The notes: a model not told the origin generated them from the sequence alone. A DNA stretch of 34,559 bases from a bacterium (GCA_030824575.1 JAVBXL010000179.1:1-34559), one strand, 5' to 3'. Shown: positions 23,781 to 31,794, counted from the first letter of the stretch. Made by a program: numbers and translations.

Positions 23781-24485
23781 ATGCTGAAAAGCGCGGGGGC
23801 TTTGGCTCTCGCGCTTTTTTGCGTCCTGGCGATCGCGCTGATGCAACAGGCTGGATGGCTCGACGGCCTGAACGTCGGGCTGATGACCGCGGCCGGGCAG
23901 GCGCGGGAAACGGTGATAGGCGGCCCTGTCACCATGGTCATGCGGCTCGCATCGGCGGTCGGCGGAACGGCTGGGCGTATGGCGTTGCTGGCTGCGGCGC
24001 TGCTGCCCTTATTATGGTTCGGGCGTTGGCGCGCGGCGCGATGGCTCGCCTTGACGATCGCAGGCGGAACGCTGCTCAATCTTGGTCTGAAGCAGATTTT
24101 TGCCGCGCCGCGGCCCGACCTGCTCCCTCATCTCGACATCGTCCACACCTATAGTTTTCCCAGCGGCCATGCGGCGGGCAACATGATGTTCTTCGGCGCG
24201 ATTGCGATACTGGCGGGATCGCGCGCCGGCTATGCCGTCGCCGCTGCCATCATCGCCCTGATCGGCGTCAGCCGCGTCTGGCTCGGCGTCCATTGGCCCA
24301 GCGACGTAACCGCCGGCTGGATCGAAGGGCTGGGCTGGCTCGCTCTGTGCCGCCTATGGCTACCAGCGCGGGGAGGGGAGCGACAACGCGCGGGCGATGC
24401 TTTCGTGCGGCGGCATCCCGTCGCTGGTGATGAAGCCATGCACCCAGAAGCTGTCGAACACCGTCGCGGCGGCAATCAGCAATAG
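23781..24485 (+). CDS. PAP2-family membrane phosphatase
   Basis: A 234-residue membrane protein with about six hydrophobic segments. The three lipid-phosphatase motifs are intact: KQIFAAPRP (K-x6-R-P), FPSGHA (PSGH) and SRVWLGVHWPSD (S-R-x5-H-x3-D). It probably removes phosphate from undecaprenyl pyrophosphate, phosphatidate or a related lipid. The ATG at 23781 begins the first membrane segment; an upstream ATG at 23745 overlaps lpdA and would add 12 residues. The first codons contain a terminator hairpin. The last 42 codons overlap the convergent DUF2142 gene and are hydrophilic and unlike the family, so the natural C-terminus may be a recent extension. Confidence 0.88.
   Translation: MLKSAGALALALFCVLAIALMQQAGWLDGLNVGLMTAAGQARETVIGGPVTMVMRLASAVGGTAGRMALLAAALLPLLWFGRWRAARWLALTIAGGTLLNLGLKQIFAAPRPDLLPHLDIVHTYSFPSGHAAGNMMFFGAIAILAGSRAGYAVAAAIIALIGVSRVWLGVHWPSDVTAGWIEGLGWLALCRLWLPARGGERQRAGDAFVRRHPVAGDEAMHPEAVEHRRGGNQQ
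23787..23820 (+). terminator. Intrinsic terminator inside the start of the PAP2 gene
   Basis: AAAAGCGCG (23787-23795) pairs with CGCGCTTTT (23810-23818) and an inner GGGC/GCTC stem closes on TTTG; six T residues end at 23820. The structure begins 19 bases after the lpdA stop and six bases after the PAP2 ATG, so it would end the pdhC-lpdA transcript within the PAP2 reading frame. Confidence 0.75.
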
Positions 24486-25841
24486 CACCATCGCGGCGGC
24501 GGCGAAGATCCGTTGCGCGCCGCGTATCGCGCTGTCGGGTGACAGGGCGATCAGCACCAGCGGTAGCAGCGGCAGCAAGTAACGCCCTTGCGTCCCCTGA
24601 ATATAGTCCGCGCCCAGCGGCGTCCCCGTCAGATACATGGCCGTTTCGATCAGCAGCGCAACGCCCGCTGCCACCGCCAGCCACCACAGCCGCTGGCCAA
24701 AGCCGAAGCGCGCACCGCTGCCACTGGCGACGCCCGCACCCAGCATCAGCAGCCCCAACGGATAGGCGAGCAACGGCAACAGGATGGCGTTCCATCCGAA
24801 ACGCCCAACGATTTGCAGCGCATAGACTGGCGCGCGCTCGACCACGCTGCTGACGAGGATGCGGACATAACCGACCGGGTCATGCAGCAGGATGGCAAGC
24901 TGATCGCGCAGCGGCGCGGTCATCATCGTCTCGCCCGTCTTGCGCGACTGGATATGATAGAGCGCCTGGCTCCCGCCCGAATAGTGCATCCAGCCGACAA
25001 AGACGATCGCACCCAGCACCATCGCGCCCAGGATCACGCCCGCGCGCATGTCACGGCGATCCTGCGGCCAGCACAGGCCTGCCGCCATGATCGGCAGATA
25101 GACGCCCTTGCACAGCGCCAGCAGCGGTCCCGTCATCAGCGACGCTACCGATCGCGCGGGTGACGCCCCCATGAACGCGGTGCGCAGCGCCAGCGCCAAG
25201 CCCAGAAAACCAAGACCATTGATGACCGCATCGGGCGACAGCGATCCTGTTTGATAGGCGAATGTCGGCAGCAAGGCGGTGGCGAGCAAGGCGTTTCTGC
25301 CGAACGGCAGCAGGCGCAGCGCCGCGATCAACAGCGCCAGCCCGGTCAACGCATTGACCAGCCGCCCAAGATAAAAGGTGTCGATCCAGGGCAGGTCCAG
25401 GCCTCGCCCCAGCGTCAGCCCCACCGCACCCGGCGCATAAAGGCTGGGCGCATAGCTGGCGACGTTGGGGAAGTCGGCGAAGGCCGTGCCTGGACGACCG
25501 GCATCGGCGGCTGCGCTGTCGGCGATTTGCGCCCTGTCGAAGCGTCGCAGCGTCGGCGGCACATCGGTCGGAAAATCCACGTCATGGATATCAAGCGCCG
25601 CGCGCGGCAGTTCTGCACCGATCGCTTCGCCGCGCTGCTGCGTCAAGACGACGCCCTGCGTCAGCGCCAACGCCTTCATATAATGCTGATTTTCGTCCGG
25701 CGCCTGAAAAGGCGGGGTGACGATGGCGAAGAAGAGCGTGGCGATGCAGACAGCCGTGAGGAGCAGCGTTTCGATCACCGTCCACGGCGCCGCAAACAGC
25801 ATGTTGGCCGTGCCGGTAAATCTGCTCCGCTCGTTCCGCAT
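24360..25841 (-). CDS. DUF2142 membrane protein
   Basis: A 493-residue polytopic protein with roughly ten or more hydrophobic segments. Segment 1 (ETLLLTAVCIATLFFAIV, about 24-41) is followed by the family signature TPPFQAPDENQHYMKALAL with the acidic pair in a periplasmic loop, as in GT-C glycosyltransferase relatives. DUF2142 proteins often belong to polysaccharide or lipid-glycan clusters and are suspected sugar transferases. Here it stands alone downstream of corC, 82 bp away. Its 3' end overlaps the PAP2 gene by 126 bp; the terminal sequence (SFWVHGFITSDGMPPHES) looks like a genuine soluble tail. Confidence 0.87.
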   Translation of the reverse strand: MRNERSRFTGTANMLFAAPWTVIETLLLTAVCIATLFFAIVTPPFQAPDENQHYMKALALTQGVVLTQQRGEAIGAELPRAALDIHDVDFPTDVPPTLRRFDRAQIADSAAADAGRPGTAFADFPNVASYAPSLYAPGAVGLTLGRGLDLPWIDTFYLGRLVNALTGLALLIAALRLLPFGRNALLATALLPTFAYQTGSLSPDAVINGLGFLGLALALRTAFMGASPARSVASLMTGPLLALCKGVYLPIMAAGLCWPQDRRDMRAGVILGAMVLGAIVFVGWMHYSGGSQALYHIQSRKTGETMMTAPLRDQLAILLHDPVGYVRILVSSVVERAPVYALQIVGRFGWNAILLPLLAYPLGLLMLGAGVASGSGARFGFGQRLWWLAVAAGVALLIETAMYLTGTPLGADYIQGTQGRYLLPLLPLVLIALSPDSAIRGAQRIFAAAAMVLLLIAAATVFDSFWVHGFITSDGMPPHESIARALSLPSPRW

Positions 25842-25923
25842 GGCCGCACCCTATGCGGCGCAGCTTAACATTTCGCGACCGTAATCCTTTATTGCTGGAA
25901 GATGGCGAGGAAGGGGAGGGTTT

Positions 25924-26865
25924 TTACGCCTCCGCTTCCTCTCGCCCGACCGGCGGATGCAGTCGCAACCGGGTTACACGCCGGCCATCGCTCGCGACTA
26001 TCTCCAGCTTCCATCCACTAGGACCATGGTCCAGTATCTCGCCCGGTTCCGGCACGCGCCCGGCCAGAACAAAGGCGAGGCCGCCCAGCGTATCGACATC
26101 CTCCTCTACGTCGCCCAGCTTCTCGTCAATCTCCTCTGCGACATCGTCCAGTTCGGCACGCGCATCGGCTTCCCACAGGCCGCCGTCCAGCGGCACCAGC
26201 ATCGCTTCGGGCGCATCGTCATGCTCGTCCTCGACGTCGCCGACGATTTCCTCGACCAGATCTTCGAAGGTCAGCAACCCTTCCGTGCCGGAATATTCAT
26301 CCAGCACGATGGCGAGATGGGTGCGCTTGGCGCGCATTTCGGCGAGCAGATCAAGCGCGCCCATGCTTTCGGGCACATAGAGCGGCTGGCGGATCAGCGG
26401 TTCCAGCGTTTCCGGCACCGGCGACTTGCCGGCCAGGATCGCGAAGGCGTCGCGAATGTGGATCATGCCGACGATCGTATCGAGTGTCCCGCGATAGACC
26501 GGCACACGGCTATGCCCTGCCTCGGCAAACAGATCGGCCAATTCGGCAAAGCTCGCCTTTTCTTCGATCGCGACAATGTCTGCGCGCGGTACGGCGACGT
26601 CATCGACGGTATGTTCGGAAAAATGAAGGAGGTTGCGCACCATCTGGCGCTCGATCGCCGACAGGTCGCCCTTGGCCGGCGCTGCGCTATTCTCGTCCTG
26701 TTCATCCTCGTCATATTCGTCGAGCGCTTCTTCCAACTCCTTGCGGAGACTGGTTTCCTCACCCTCGCCGAACAGGAGCGACTTGATGCCGCTCCATAAT
26801 CCGCCCTCGTTGCTACTGTCCCCTTCTTTCGAAGCGGTGCCGTCCTTCGGACTGCCGTCTGCCAT
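25924..26865 (-). CDS. corC: CBS-domain protein of the CorC/YbeX family
   Basis: A 313-residue cytoplasmic protein with an acidic, low-complexity N-terminus (about 1-65), two CBS motifs (RADIVAIEEKASFAELADLFAEAGHSRVPVYRGTLD and PLYVPESMGALDLLAEMRAKRTHLAIVLDEYSGTEGLLT, in segments) and a C-terminal CorC_HlyC transporter-associated domain. No DUF21 membrane domain is present. The family binds adenosine nucleotides and is linked to magnesium/cobalt efflux and, in E. coli as YbeX, to ribosome metabolism. It follows ybeY by 72 bp on the same strand, the usual order. The apolipoprotein N-acyltransferase lnt that normally comes next is absent. Confidence 0.93.
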   Translation of the reverse strand: MADGSPKDGTASKEGDSSNEGGLWSGIKSLLFGEGEETSLRKELEEALDEYDEDEQDENSAAPAKGDLSAIERQMVRNLLHFSEHTVDDVAVPRADIVAIEEKASFAELADLFAEAGHSRVPVYRGTLDTIVGMIHIRDAFAILAGKSPVPETLEPLIRQPLYVPESMGALDLLAEMRAKRTHLAIVLDEYSGTEGLLTFEDLVEEIVGDVEDEHDDAPEAMLVPLDGGLWEADARAELDDVAEEIDEKLGDVEEDVDTLGGLAFVLAGRVPEPGEILDHGPSGWKLEIVASDGRRVTRLRLHPPVGREEAEA

Positions 26866-26937
26866 AATTCTACTTAGTCCCCTGTCAGAGCGTTTTCAAA
26901 GCAGGCCGAACGACTGCTGACTCGGAAAACGCAACCA

Positions 26938-27447
26938 TCAAACGCCGTCGCGATCCCCATAGGGATCGGCAAGGCCCATGCTTAGGAGCGCTGCAATCTC
27001 CAGCGCTTCCATCGCTTCGGCCTCATTGTCGTCCATATGGTCATATCCAAGCAAATGAAAAGTCCCGTGAACGATCAGATGCGTGGCATGATCGGCGACC
27101 GATATCCCTTTTTCCGCCGCTTCTGCGGCGCATACCCCCTCAGCCAACACGATATCGCCCAGCAGCACTTCGCCATCGTCGGTGTTGCCGGTTGCCTGGA
27201 GCAGGTCGTCCTGCACCATCGGGAAGGACAGGACGTTGGTCGGCTTGTCCTTGTCGCGATAGGCGCGATTGAGGCTGTAGACCTCGTCGTCGCTGGTCAG
27301 CTTGACCGCTATTTCATACAATGCCTCGTCGGTCGCGAAGGCAGCATAGGGGCTGTGCGCGATGGCGGCGGTCACAGCGCGTTGGGTCAGATAGTCCCAA
27401 TCGACACCGGGCCAGCCCTCCTCATGCAGGACGGCGACTTCAATCAT
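26938..27447 (-). CDS. ybeY: Endoribonuclease YbeY, rRNA maturation factor
   Basis: A 169-residue single-domain metalloprotein needed for 16S rRNA 3' maturation and ribosome quality control. The zinc site HGTFHLLGYDH is present (three histidines), as is the family segment NRAYRDKDKPTNVLSFP with the conserved Arg. The ATG at 27447 has GGAG nine bases upstream; a GTG at 27462 would add five residues and lies against the end of the inverted repeat. It is the third gene of miaB - phoH - ybeY - corC. A 48-base inverted-repeat element lies just upstream of its ribosome binding site. Confidence 0.95.
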   Translation of the reverse strand: MIEVAVLHEEGWPGVDWDYLTQRAVTAAIAHSPYAAFATDEALYEIAVKLTSDDEVYSLNRAYRDKDKPTNVLSFPMVQDDLLQATGNTDDGEVLLGDIVLAEGVCAAEAAEKGISVADHATHLIVHGTFHLLGYDHMDDNEAEAMEALEIAALLSMGLADPYGDRDGV

Positions 27448-27464
27448 TGCGTACAACTCCACCT

Positions 27465-27512
27465 TTCGGTTCGAGCCTGTCGAGAGCCCGTTCTCGACAG
27501 GCTCGAACCGAA
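27465..27512. repeat. Perfect 21-bp inverted repeat between phoH and ybeY
   Basis: Arms at 27465-27485 (begins TTCGGTTCGAGCCTGTC) and 27492-27512 are exact reverse complements around the six-base loop GCCCGT. The TTCGAGCCTGTCGAGA type of palindrome is the sort of dispersed intergenic element seen in sphingomonads and other GC-rich proteobacteria. In the mRNA it forms a very stable hairpin that ends just before the ybeY translation signals. Confidence 0.95.
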
Positions 27513-27528
27513 CAGCATTATTTTAGAA

Positions 27529-28533
27529 CTATGCATCCGGCCCCTCATAGGCTTCCACGATGCGCCCGACCACCGGATGCCGCACGACATCGGCAATGCC
27601 GAACGGCACCATCGCGATCCCCTCCACGCCCTGCAACCGCGCAACCGCATCGGCCAGGCCCGACGTGCCCGGCTGCGGCAGGTCGACCTGCTTGGGATCG
27701 CCGCAGATGACCATGCGGCTGCCCTCGCCGAAGCGGGTCAGGAACATCTTCATCTGCGCGATGGTGGTGTTCTGCGCCTCGTCCAGCACGATAAAGGCGT
27801 TGGCGAGCGTCCGCCCGCGCATGAAGGCCAGCGGCGCGATCTCGATCTCGCCGCTTGCGATCCGCCGTTCGACCTGTTCGGCGGGCAACGTGTCGTGCAG
27901 CGCGTCGTAGATCGGGCGGAGATAGGGATCGACCTTCTCCTTCATGTCGCCGGGCAGGAAGCCCAGCTTCTCGCCCGCTTCCACCGCGGGGCGGGACAGA
28001 ATCAGCCGGTCGACGCTACCGGTGATGAGCTGGCTGACCGCCTGCGCGACCGCCAGATAGGTCTTGCCGGTGCCTGCCGGACCAAGCGCGAAGATGATGT
28101 CGTTGCGATTGAGCGCCTCCATATAGGTGACCTGCGTCGCGGAGCGCGGGACGATCGTTTTCTTGCGCGTGCGGATCATCACCTTGGGCGGTTCGGCGAC
28201 GTCGGTGCGGATGATGCCGTCCAGCGTCGGTTCGGACGACATGGCGATCACCGCCTCGACCGCGCCTGTATCGATTTCCTGCCCCGCGACGATACGGTTG
28301 TAGAGGCCGGTCATTACGTCGCGGGCGCGGGCGGCGGCCTGCGCCTCGCCCTCGATCTGCAACTTGTTGCCCCGCGCGGCGATGTACACGCCCAGCCGAT
28401 TTTCGATCGCCACCAGGTTGCGGTCATATTGGCCAAATAATGTGCCGAGCAGATGCGGCTTTTCGAAGGTGACTTCCAGCCGCGCTTTTTCGGCGACGGG
28501 CTCACGATGATGTTGGTTCGGTTTCTTGCCCAT
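27529..28533 (-). CDS. phoH: PhoH-family ATPase
   Basis: A 334-residue P-loop protein of the PhoH/YbeZ family. Walker A is GPAGTGKT (151-158), Walker B is FIVLDEAQN near residue 245, and SRPAVEAGEKLGFLPGDMKEKVDPYLRP in segments is the family core. An N-terminal KH-like region precedes (residues 15-85). YbeZ in E. coli partners YbeY and is a predicted RNA helicase/ATPase acting in rRNA processing. The ATG at 28533 has AAGGGG about six bases upstream. The upstream open frame to 28761 crosses the REPIN-like repeat and the miaB end and is not used. Confidence 0.95.
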   Translation of the reverse strand: MGKKPNQHHREPVAEKARLEVTFEKPHLLGTLFGQYDRNLVAIENRLGVYIAARGNKLQIEGEAQAAARARDVMTGLYNRIVAGQEIDTGAVEAVIAMSSEPTLDGIIRTDVAEPPKVMIRTRKKTIVPRSATQVTYMEALNRNDIIFALGPAGTGKTYLAVAQAVSQLITGSVDRLILSRPAVEAGEKLGFLPGDMKEKVDPYLRPIYDALHDTLPAEQVERRIASGEIEIAPLAFMRGRTLANAFIVLDEAQNTTIAQMKMFLTRFGEGSRMVICGDPKQVDLPQPGTSGLADAVARLQGVEGIAMVPFGIADVVRHPVVGRIVEAYEGPDA

Positions 28534-28552
28534 GGTCAGCCCCTTTTCCCAT

Positions 28553-28645
28553 CCGTCATGCTCGCGAGGGCGAGTATCCATCTTCCGCTGTTCGATCCTG
28601 GTGGACACGGGCGGAGAGGGGTTCCTGCATATGCCGGAACGACGG
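28553..28645. repeat. REPIN-like pair of inverted short palindromes
   Basis: The plus-strand unit at 28553-28585 (CCGTCATG..CTCGC-GAGG-GCGAG..ATCCATCTTCC) resembles a minus-strand unit at 28645-28613 (CCGTCGTTCC..GCATATGC..GGAACCCCTCTCC). Both have CCGTC(A/G)T, a short palindrome and CC(A/C)TCT(T/C)C in that order, facing each other. This is the layout of a REPIN, a doublet of REP sequences. A T6 run follows at 28646. It fills most of the miaB-phoH gap. Confidence 0.6.
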
Positions 28646-28654
28646 TTTTTTGGT

Positions 28655-30019
28655 TCAAGCGGCCTGCCTCCTGCTGGGTTCGCCGGCCAGACTATTCGGG
28701 CCGGCGCTAATGATATCGACTTCGACCATGTCACCGATGGAAAGGTCGGGCACGGTGACATGGACGGACTGGAGCCAGGGCGTCTTGCCGATCAACTGGC
28801 CGGGATAGCGGCCCTTGCGCTCCAGAAGAATGTCGGTGCTGCGCCCGATCGTGGCGGCATTGAAATCCACCTGATGCCGGTTAATCGCCGCCTGGAGCCG
28901 GGCCAGCCGCTCGTCCATCACGGCCGCGGGAATCTGATGATCCATGTCGGCAGCAGGCGTGCCGGGGCGGGGGCTATATTTGAAGCTGTAGCATTGGGCG
29001 TAACGCACCTGATCCACGATCTTCAACGTGTCCTCGAAATCCGCGTCGGTTTCACCGGGGAAACCGACGATGAAGTCGCCTGATACCGCAATATCCGGCC
29101 GCACCGTCCGCACGCGATCGATGATTCGCAGATAGCTGTCCACACTATGGCTGCGGTTCATCGCCTTGAGGATACGATCATTGCCCGACTGCACCGGCAG
29201 ATGCAGGAAGGGCATCAGTTTCTCCACCTCGCCATGCGCGGCGATCAGGCCGTCACTCATGTCGTTGGGATGGCTGGTGGTGTATCGGATGCGCTTGAGG
29301 TCGCCGATCTTCGCCAAGGCGCGGACCAACCCGTCCATGCCCTGCATCGCGCCCTTGTCATCTTCCCCGGTCCAGGCGTTCACATTCTGGCCCAACAGCG
29401 TGATTTCCCGCACCCCGCCATCGACCAGTGCCTTGGCCTCGTCCAATATGGCGTCCCACGACCGGCTGATTTCCGCGCCGCGCGTATAGGGGACCACGCA
29501 ATAGGTGCAGAATTTGTCGCACCCTTCCATGATCGTCAGGAAGGCCGTCGGCCGGGCCTGCTTGGTGCGAGCGGGCAGCGCACCGAATTTAGACGCCAGC
29601 GGCATGTCGGTGTTGATCGCTTCCTCACCGCGCCCGACCTTGTCGATCAGGTCGGGCAGGCGATGATAGGCCTGCGGGCCGACGACGATGTCGACGGTGC
29701 GCGCGCGCCGCTGGATTTCGCCGCCTTCTGCCTGCGCGACGCACCCGGCGACGGCGATCATCGGGCGGCTACCATCCTCGCGCACCATGCGGCCGATATC
29801 GGAATAAACCTTGTCCACCGCCTTTTCGCGGATGTGGCAGGTATTGAGGATGACGAGGTCGGCGTCGGTCCCTTCCGCCGCCGCGGTCATGCCGCGCGTG
29901 CCCAGCATTTCGGCCATGCGCTCGCCATCATAGACGTTCATCTGGCAGCCGAAGGATTTGACGTGGAAAGTCGCCGGGGCAGTCTTCGCAAGCTTGGGAG
30001 GGGTATCGTTACGATTCAT
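28655..30019 (-). CDS. miaB: tRNA methylthiotransferase MiaB
   Basis: A 454-residue radical-SAM enzyme that adds the methylthio group to i6A37 of tRNAs, giving ms2i6A. The N-terminal UPF0004 domain holds the auxiliary Fe-S cluster ligands C25, C61 and C93 (SFGCQMN, NTCHIRE, AGCVAQ). The radical-SAM cysteines are C167, C171 and C174 (GCDKFCTYC). A TRAM domain forms the last 70 residues. The ATG at 30019 gives the family N-terminus. It lies 8 bp after plsC and before phoH. The nearby nifU-type Fe-S carrier gene may supply clusters to it, an inference. Confidence 0.96.
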   Translation of the reverse strand: MNRNDTPPKLAKTAPATFHVKSFGCQMNVYDGERMAEMLGTRGMTAAAEGTDADLVILNTCHIREKAVDKVYSDIGRMVREDGSRPMIAVAGCVAQAEGGEIQRRARTVDIVVGPQAYHRLPDLIDKVGRGEEAINTDMPLASKFGALPARTKQARPTAFLTIMEGCDKFCTYCVVPYTRGAEISRSWDAILDEAKALVDGGVREITLLGQNVNAWTGEDDKGAMQGMDGLVRALAKIGDLKRIRYTTSHPNDMSDGLIAAHGEVEKLMPFLHLPVQSGNDRILKAMNRSHSVDSYLRIIDRVRTVRPDIAVSGDFIVGFPGETDADFEDTLKIVDQVRYAQCYSFKYSPRPGTPAADMDHQIPAAVMDERLARLQAAINRHQVDFNAATIGRSTDILLERKGRYPGQLIGKTPWLQSVHVTVPDLSIGDMVEVDIISAGPNSLAGEPSRRQAA

Positions 30020-30027
30020 CGCCCCGG

Positions 30028-30798
30028 CTATACAGGGGGCAGGGGCGAAGCGGAAGGGCGCTGATGCTTCTGCGCATTTTGGACGATGCTCTGCGCGATC
30101 CGCTCTCGCGCCATCGTCGCGATAACCTTCCGGTCGGCGCATCCGGCGGGATCGAACGGCTCCAGGAATCGCAGCGTGACCGACAACGTCCCCTTGCGTC
30201 CCAATATGCGCATGGCATTGGCCCCGGCCGGCTCCTCGCCATGCCAGGCGATCTCAGCCGTCGCCGCGCCATAATCGATATGCACCGGCTGGATCATCAC
30301 CGCGCGCGGGGGCGGCATCAATACGGCCAGCAAGGCAGGCTTGAACGGCAGAAGACCGCTGCCGTCGCTCGTCGTGCCTTCGGGAAAGAGCGCCACCGGC
30401 TGATGCCCCAGCATGGCAGCGCGCAGCGCGTCGATCTGCCCCGACAGCGCGCCGCGCCGCTCGCGCGCGACGAACAATGTATTATTTTGCGCCGCCAGCC
30501 ATCCTATCACCGGCCAGCGGGCGATGCCGTCATGCGCGACAAACGCCGCGCCGGTCGCGTCGGCCAGCGCCAATATGTCGATCCAGCTGACATGATTGGC
30601 GAGCAGGAACATGTCGCCATCATAAGGCCGCCCGTCGATCCGCACCCGCGCGCCGACCGACCGCGCGGCCAGCGCCAGGAAGCGTCGTGGCCAGGGCGAA
30701 GGGCGGCGCGCAAGGCTCCAGAGCAGGTGCGGGATCAGGCAGAAGAGCAGGCTGGCGATCAATGCCGCAATGCGGATCGTCCGGCGTAGTCCGCGCAA
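30028..30798 (-). CDS. plsC: 1-acyl-sn-glycerol-3-phosphate acyltransferase
   Basis: A 256-residue membrane-associated acyltransferase making phosphatidic acid. An N-terminal hydrophobic segment (about 9-28) anchors it. The HX4D motif is NHVSWID (H69, D74), and the glycerol-phosphate-binding motif is FPEGTTSDG (137-145). Family members also acylate ornithine lipids (OlsA-like), and that alternative cannot be excluded. The start appears to be a TTG at 30798, four bases after the fur stop, with GGAAG upstream. It is therefore probably co-transcribed with fur and miaB. Confidence 0.92.
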   Translation of the reverse strand: MRGLRRTIRIAALIASLLFCLIPHLLWSLARRPSPWPRRFLALAARSVGARVRIDGRPYDGDMFLLANHVSWIDILALADATGAAFVAHDGIARWPVIGWLAAQNNTLFVARERRGALSGQIDALRAAMLGHQPVALFPEGTTSDGSGLLPFKPALLAVLMPPPRAVMIQPVHIDYGAATAEIAWHGEEPAGANAMRILGRKGTLSVTLRFLEPFDPAGCADRKVIATMARERIAQSIVQNAQKHQRPSASPLPPV

Positions 30799-30802
30799 TC
30801 GG

Positions 30803-31225
30803 TCAGTTCTTCCGTTCGAGCGCGACGCCGTACAATTCCATGCGATGATCGACCAGGCGGAAGCCCAGCTTTTCGGCGATCAGCTTCTGCAATTGCTCCA
30901 ATTCCGGGTCAACAAATTCGATGACATTGCCCGTCTCGACATCAATCAGATGATCGTGATGCGATTCTGGCGCCGCTTCATACCGGGCGCGACCGTCACC
31001 GAAATCATGCCGGTCCAGGATGCCTGCTTCCTCGAACAGGCGCACCGTGCGGTACACCGTGGCGATCGAAATGCCCGGATCGATCGCTGCGGAACGGCGA
31101 TGCAATTCCTCGACATCGGGATGGTCGGTGGCGTCGCTCAACACCTGCGCAATCACGCGGCGCTGCTCGGTGATCCGCAGTCCCTTCTCATGGCACAGGG
31201 CTTCGACGTCGATTTTGCGGTTCAT
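30803..31225 (-). CDS. fur: Fur-family metal-dependent regulator
   Basis: A 140-residue regulator with an N-terminal winged helix (GLRITEQRRVIAQVL, ISIATVYRTVRLFEEAGIL) and a metal-binding dimerisation domain with ESHHDHLIDVETG. The C-terminal CxxC of E. coli Fur is absent, as in many alphaproteobacterial Fur/Mur proteins, so structural zinc is not expected at that place. It senses iron or manganese; which cannot be decided here. It is followed closely by plsC and preceded by mucR with a hairpin in the 137-bp gap. Confidence 0.94.
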   Translation of the reverse strand: MNRKIDVEALCHEKGLRITEQRRVIAQVLSDATDHPDVEELHRRSAAIDPGISIATVYRTVRLFEEAGILDRHDFGDGRARYEAAPESHHDHLIDVETGNVIEFVDPELEQLQKLIAEKLGFRLVDHRMELYGVALERKN

Positions 31226-31288
31226 GCAGGCTCGCTTAATGGCTGGGTGCGACAGGTTGGATCAAGCCTAGCGACTTTTCCATATGCA

Positions 31289-31321
31289 GGAAAGGGGCGC
31301 GTCTGCGACGCACCCCTTTCC
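31289..31321. terminator. Hairpin between mucR and fur
   Basis: GGAAAGGGG-C-GCGTC (31289-31303), loop TGC, GACGC-A-CCCCTTTCC (31307-31321): a 14-bp stem with one mismatch, 42 bases after the mucR stop. There is no T run on the minus strand beyond it, so it may stabilise the mucR mRNA end or terminate weakly. Confidence 0.5.
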
Positions 31322-31362
31322 TTGACGGCTTTTCGATAAGGCTGACGGATCAGCCAGATGAA

Positions 31363-31794
31363 TTACTTGGCGCGCGGGGGAGCTGTCCGGCGACGCTTGG
31401 TGCCCAGGCCGATCTTCTTCGCCAGGTTGCGGCGCTGTTCGGCATAATTCGGGGCGACCATCGGATAATCGGCGGGCAGGCCCCACTTGGCGCGATAGTC
31501 GTCCGGCGTCATCTGATAATGGGTCATCAGGTGGCGCTTGAGCATCTTGAGCTTCTTGCCGTCTTCCAGGCAGATAATATAGTCCGGCTTGATCGACGAA
31601 CGGACCGAAACGGCCGGCTCCGGCTTGACTTCAGGCACCGGCGCAGGCTGGCTCAGGCCCGACAGCGCAGCATGAACATTCTGGATCAGCGTAGACACGT
31701 CAGAGACAGCGACGCTGTTGTTCGAAACATGGGCAGCCACAATGTCCGAGGTCAAAGTAATGAGCAACTCGCTCTGGGCCGATTCGATTTCCAT
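31363..31794 (-). CDS. MucR/Ros-family zinc-finger regulator
   Basis: A 143-residue global regulator of the alphaproteobacterial Ros/MucR family. Residues 1-48 match the oligomerisation part (LITLTSDIVAAHVSNN), the zinc-finger region is DYIICLEDGKKLKMLKRHLMTH, followed by the family block YRAKWGLPADYPMVAPNYAE and a basic tail. The metal ligands would be C75, D78, H88 and H92, a Cys-Asp-His2 form instead of Cys2-His2. These proteins bind AT-rich DNA and repress exopolysaccharide, motility and horizontally acquired genes. A GGAAACAGGAAA stretch precedes the ATG. The upstream 112-bp gap probably carries its own promoter. Confidence 0.94.
   Translation of the reverse strand: MEIESAQSELLITLTSDIVAAHVSNNSVAVSDVSTLIQNVHAALSGLSQPAPVPEVKPEPAVSVRSSIKPDYIICLEDGKKLKMLKRHLMTHYQMTPDDYRAKWGLPADYPMVAPNYAEQRRNLAKKIGLGTKRRRTAPPRAK

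Noticed and set aside
27037..28440. 467-codon plus-strand frame over ybeY and phoH
   Set aside because: Both minus-strand genes have full catalytic motifs; the plus frame has none.
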